Below, in pieces: positions 60,601 through 64,000 of a DNA stretch of 64,000 nucleotides (position 1 is the stretch's first letter; each line of letters starts with the position of its first letter). The stretch lies in contig NZ_CP085935.1 of the NCBI RefSeq assembly GCF_020735465.1, positions 1,426,001 to 1,490,000 of the forward strand, in the 5' to 3' direction. Source of the DNA: Collinsella stercoris DSM 13279 (GTDB lineage Bacteria > Actinomycetota > Coriobacteriia > Coriobacteriales > Coriobacteriaceae). The translations under genes were made by a program, and so were the position numbers. The notes under the pieces were generated by a model that did not search any database, was not told the origin of the DNA, and was given only the letters and a program-made list of their open reading frames with translations.

Positions 60601-60884
60601 CTCTTCTCAACCGTCGCCCCCTCGCCGGCAACCGTCAGCTTGAGCGAATCATTTTTACCTTCGTTGAGGTAACTGCCGTCCTCACCCATCTTCTCAAACG
60701 ACCAGTAGCCCTGCGCGGTCTGCGGCGTGACCGTCTGCTCGGCGACCGCCGAGGGGACGGTCATCACGCATGTCGCCGCAATTGCAGCGCCGGCGAGCGC
60801 GCATGTGACGACATGGCGCGGGCGCCTCAGCACATTGCGAAATAACGGACGCCCCGATATTTCGAAGCCCAGCGTTCTTTCCAT
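57672..60884 (-). CDS. cell-wall-anchored LamG / GH51-like alpha-L-arabinofuranosidase-type enzyme
   Basis: 1070 residues. A signal peptide (LAGAAIAATCVMTVPSAVAE) is followed by a LamG domain (about residues 55-255: SISLWVKSTDE, WEHLVITKTGD, ALYVNGKKMGSG, FQGKIDELCIFDRAL), a helical linker, and a (beta/alpha)8 catalytic region with YFEIGNENNQGG (acid/base Glu) and VPVISEYGIF (nucleophile Glu), as in clan GH-A families 51/79. A Pro/Glu-rich stretch (PPVTPEPEPPVTPEP) and LPQTGD with a hydrophobic span and basic tail make a sortase anchor. ATG 60884 has AGGAGA 5 bases upstream. Acts on glycans outside the cell; exact substrate unknown. Confidence 0.85.
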   Translation of the reverse strand: MERTLGFEISGRPLFRNVLRRPRHVVTCALAGAAIAATCVMTVPSAVAEQTVTPQTAQGYWSFEKMGEDGSYLNEGKNDSLKLTVAGEGATVEKSDLEALGDSLVLADKTKDFDVKVAQAVDSQKVYSISLWVKSTDEAPGAKTAILQFADAGRTLLYQRDSGEFVSYVGGNDINLGSDPKRGSWEHLVITKTGDPRNVALYVNGKKMGSGSWSENLPAGMMDLLIGEHKNASDMSRFQGKIDELCIFDRALTEQEVQQLYFSYGDITVADELARDVEAAQKLYDAASVKDTAEHQALKAAIDKARSALEGKDVEAMKEAKSELAAAVAAVRALGAIISVDPTAVGRDIDDSLFGINHRYSNYGYGTVNPDGTVKDDFAALYKQAGFGSLRYPGGTISNNYVWTESIGDLNPATPEIERTPQIHGFYNNQGQAGFIPAFGLLEVAEFAEQMNSEIIMVYGIGRGDALDAADMVEFLNARQGTNPNGGIAWADKRAELGHPEPFGIRYFEIGNENNQGGDDGTSSQQYWMPSVNGGALEGYVDGGTATFNKQYAVVRGDWNVAKSYSTGEKNQEFACRYALIPRTDENGRARDSVVKDSVKVYVGDELWTAVDNIKDAGPTDKVYQLDMTTGFFTFGDGEHGAIPEQGRQVKVDYQVARDGFIDISQKMRDTMKQIDGDAEINIYTSWEANDFVDKMHAKGADHLYDGMAVHPYTNKVGNPAYNNDAPTVENKTQWYLDVMRLGDGVANSVQGHVDHMRQVTGDDTKVPVISEYGIFRSTNPMVRSQTHALYIARAIMEYAEQGSPYIQKHCLVDYYSSGADSLGPTQQAVIQAVAQGDLNNQKDGTGEFKFFATPSAHIFQMLNGSFGSKMVGTTLSNEATLSNGVTQHSVMASIDENGTLYIAIVNLGLNDVETAGADAALSQKVTLAVKDMDLTGKTLKVQTLSGDNFYQENDLANPNNVTVEERTERATGATHELELAPHSFTIVTVGEGTGDSEPPVTPEPEPPVTPEPPAQEKPAGPKPAPKPEGGLPQTGDASMLLVAGVAGAGTLITLAGARSHKRSGRPRRQ

Positions 60885-61160
60885 CTGTCTCCTATCAACC
60901 TTGCTGCAAGTGCAGCCCGACATATCCGAGCAAATGTAACAAACACTTTCGAACAATTGCTGTTCATTTCGACCAGTGGCTTATATTTCCACAGTAACGG
61001 TAGGTTGAATGGGTTTTTTCAGTATGTATTCGATGTGATTTAACAACAAACGCCAGATGTTCGATATTGGCAACAAGCTTGTATTCGCACATCTTCGAAC
61101 ATTTTGACCCTCCTCTACTCCACTCGAGCAGGGGCGTCATCGCCGTCGGTGGCAAACGAT
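60885..61160. promoter_or_regulatory. glycosidase upstream region with TTCGAACA motifs
   Basis: TTCGAACA occurs at 60948-60955 and 61094-61101, with the inverted TGTTCGA at 61058-61064. The stretch is AT-rich and gene-free; the motifs may be operators. Confidence 0.35.
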
Positions 61161-61257
61161 GTGCAATTCGGGGACGGGTGCAAAATTACACATCCGTGCC
61201 GTAGCAGCCCAAGCAAAATCCCAATGTGTAATTTTGCACCCGTCCCCGAATTGCACA
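61160..61257. repeat. 98-bp palindromic repeat, copy B
   Basis: See 57483-57580. Here the two 34-base arms are exact complements. The repeat sits between the glycosidase promoter region and the groEL terminator. Confidence 0.85.
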
Positions 61258-61273
61258 CCCGAGTTGAACAACG

Positions 61274-61331
61274 CAAAAATCCCCCGGCGAACCCATGCGC
61301 GCAGCTTGTGAGCGCGCAGTGTCGCCGGGGG
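61274..61331 (-). terminator. terminator of groEL
   Basis: CCCCCGGCGA (61281-61290) pairs with TCGCCGGGGG (61322-61331); on the minus strand ATTTTTGCG follows. An inner GCGCGCA stem strengthens it. It starts 30 bases after the groEL stop. Confidence 0.85.
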
Positions 61332-61360
61332 ATGTAAGTGAATCAGCTAGGCCTTACGGC

Positions 61361-63001
<1,641 letters not shown>

Positions 63002-63121
63002 TCAATCCTCCAAATGAGAGATGTGCGATGCCGCTATGCGGATGAGTCGCTATGCCGCGGCGGCGAAAAAAGCGCGGACAGAGATGCGCGCTGAGCGCAT
63101 CCGAGCGCAGACGAAGTGCCG

Positions 63122-63409
63122 TTACTCGACGACGGCGTAGATGTCGTCGGCGCGCATGAGCAGGTAGTCCTCGCCGTCGACCTTGATCTCGTTGCCACCG
63201 AACTTGCCATAGATGACGATGTCGCCCTCGTGGACGTCGAGCGGCATGCGCTCGCCCTTGTCGTTCATCTTGCCAGCGCCCACGGCGATGACGGTGCCGC
63301 GCTGCGGCTTTTCCTGAGCGTTGCTGGCGATGTAGAGACCAGAGGCGGTCTTCTGCTCGGCGGCATCGGGCTTGATCAGAACGCGATCTGCAAGCGGCTT
63401 CAAAGACAT
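63122..63409 (-). CDS. groES: co-chaperonin GroES (10 kDa)
   Basis: 95 residues, full length: MSLKPLADRVLIKPD, the mobile loop EQKTASGLYIASNAQEKP and the conserved GTVIAVGAG, VIYGKFGGNEIKVDGEDYLL. GGAGGAC 3 bases before ATG 63409. First gene of the groES-groEL operon. Confidence 0.97.
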   Translation of the reverse strand: MSLKPLADRVLIKPDAAEQKTASGLYIASNAQEKPQRGTVIAVGAGKMNDKGERMPLDVHEGDIVIYGKFGGNEIKVDGEDYLLMRADDIYAVVE

Positions 63410-63555
63410 GCTGTCCTCCTTTTGCTGGTGCCCGGCGCGCAGCCGGGCATCCCGCGGTTTGTGTACGCGATGAATACTACCCAGCTGTGCGGACTTATAC
63501 AACGGAAAGGCAAAAAATCTTATGAATCAGCACTTAGATTTCTTTAGTCACCGCA

Positions 63556-64000
63556 TTACCAAGTAGAAAGCAGCCAATCAATGAGGTTCTCTATCCTCAC
63601 ACCCTGCTCCGTTGTTCCAAGACGCACTCTGTCGGCAGTAAGGACCACCTTGGGGAACGAATCGCGCACGAGCGCAAACGGCGCGAGCTCGCGATCGAAT
63701 GTTTCAGGCGCAACGAGCGTTTCCGTCACTTGGATATACATGCGGTCCCCGCGCTTCTCGGCTATGAAATCGATCTCCCCCTTGAGAAGTGAGCCGACCG
63801 TCACGCGATAGCCGCGACGAATGAGCTCGTTGTACACCACGCACTCGATTTGCGCACCAAAATCCTTGGGTGCGAACCCTGTGGCTAGGTTCCTCAGACC
63901 CGTATCCACGGGATAGAACTTGCGCTGGGGCCGCAGCACCTGCTTACCCGCGATGCCCGCCTGCTCGCATTCGCCCAAGATAAACGCGCTCTTGAGCGCC
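63556..64000 (-). CDS. C-terminal part of an AAA ATPase with DUF4143, 5' end outside window
   Basis: 148 residues are visible and the frame runs off the right edge. It reads LKSAFILGECEQAGIAGKQV, then RKFYPVDTGLRNLATGF, the DUF4143 pattern of COG1373-type ATPases, followed by ECVVYNELIRRGYRVTVG and GEIDFIAEKRGDRMYIQV, a PD-(D/E)xK-like nuclease core. The AAA domain lies outside. Such proteins are common in Coriobacteriia and of uncertain function. A 145-base gap to groES holds no gene. Confidence 0.85.
   Translation of the reverse strand, partial: ALKSAFILGECEQAGIAGKQVLRPQRKFYPVDTGLRNLATGFAPKDFGAQIECVVYNELIRRGYRVTVGSLLKGEIDFIAEKRGDRMYIQVTETLVAPETFDRELAPFALVRDSFPKVVLTADRVRLGTTEQGVRIENLIDWLLSTW

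Noticed and set aside
63410..63555. CIRCE or similar heat-shock operator upstream of groES
   Set aside because: No TTAGCACTC with inverted partner is present; CAGCACTTAG at 63528-63537 lacks the second arm.

Overview
The window looks like a chromosome of a GC-rich, Gram-positive gut anaerobe of the Coriobacteriia, most like Collinsella. That assignment is an inference from gene content, with no rRNA or search behind it. Supporting signs are high GC in the core genes, frequent GTG/TTG starts with strong AGGAGG-type ribosome sites, an Rnf-type redox pump, a fused 2-hydroxyacyl-CoA dehydratase activase, an LPXTG-anchored glycosidase, a PTS alpha-glucoside system and groES/groEL.

Layout. 1-8110 is accessory DNA of lower GC. 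It holds the N-terminal part of a PHP-domain/P-loop ATPase (minus strand), an IS1595-like element that was itself split by an IS21-family element (5-bp target duplication CTCGG), and a 5'-truncated protein with VP-type helical repeats fused to a calcineurin-like phosphoesterase. The accessory DNA stops at the 3' end of guaA (8113-9723). Next come ansA, a degenerate HAD-fold protein, an AlbA/ATPase-type regulator and a stretch of small or broken genes. A minus-strand cluster follows at 15010-18676: a MerR-like regulator, a DUF4230 membrane protein, a 31-residue membrane peptide, an FxLYD lipoprotein, a small hydrophobic protein, a GIY-YIG-like protein and an unknown. Then come yccF, a DUF389 membrane protein, an HD phosphohydrolase with a CmpB-like membrane protein, a metallophosphoesterase with an unknown partner, and a broken second yccF copy.

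From 25377 an IS256-family element is present; a second copy that appears identical lies at 47415. Both have perfect 9-bp target duplications. Between them are a TetR regulator with the 1605-residue dehydratase activase, a Cof-type HAD phosphatase, a membrane-anchored beta-lactamase-like protein, ligA, an SDR oxidoreductase, a membrane-attached XRE regulator flanked by two copies of a 101-bp repeat, the rnfCDGEA operon, a DUF1648 protein and ychF. After the second IS come a four-cluster ferredoxin-like protein and a membrane protein. These are followed by an alpha-glucoside regulon (GH4 phospho-alpha-glucosidase and PTS EIICB, divergent from a GntR regulator with shared operators), a GT39-like membrane glycosyltransferase, an LPXTG-anchored LamG/arabinofuranosidase-like enzyme between two 98-bp palindromic repeats, groEL, groES and the end of a DUF4143 ATPase.

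Themes. Energy metabolism is anaerobic and ferredoxin based, but the Rnf operon ends in a 66-residue membrane protein where RnfB with its Fe-S domains would be expected. The window is unusually rich in palindromic and nested-inverted repeats between genes. The best candidates for undescribed biology are the accessory pair at 1-8110, the MerR/DUF4230/microprotein cluster, and the noncoding structured elements at 19522-19631, 26917-27043 and 48882-49004.
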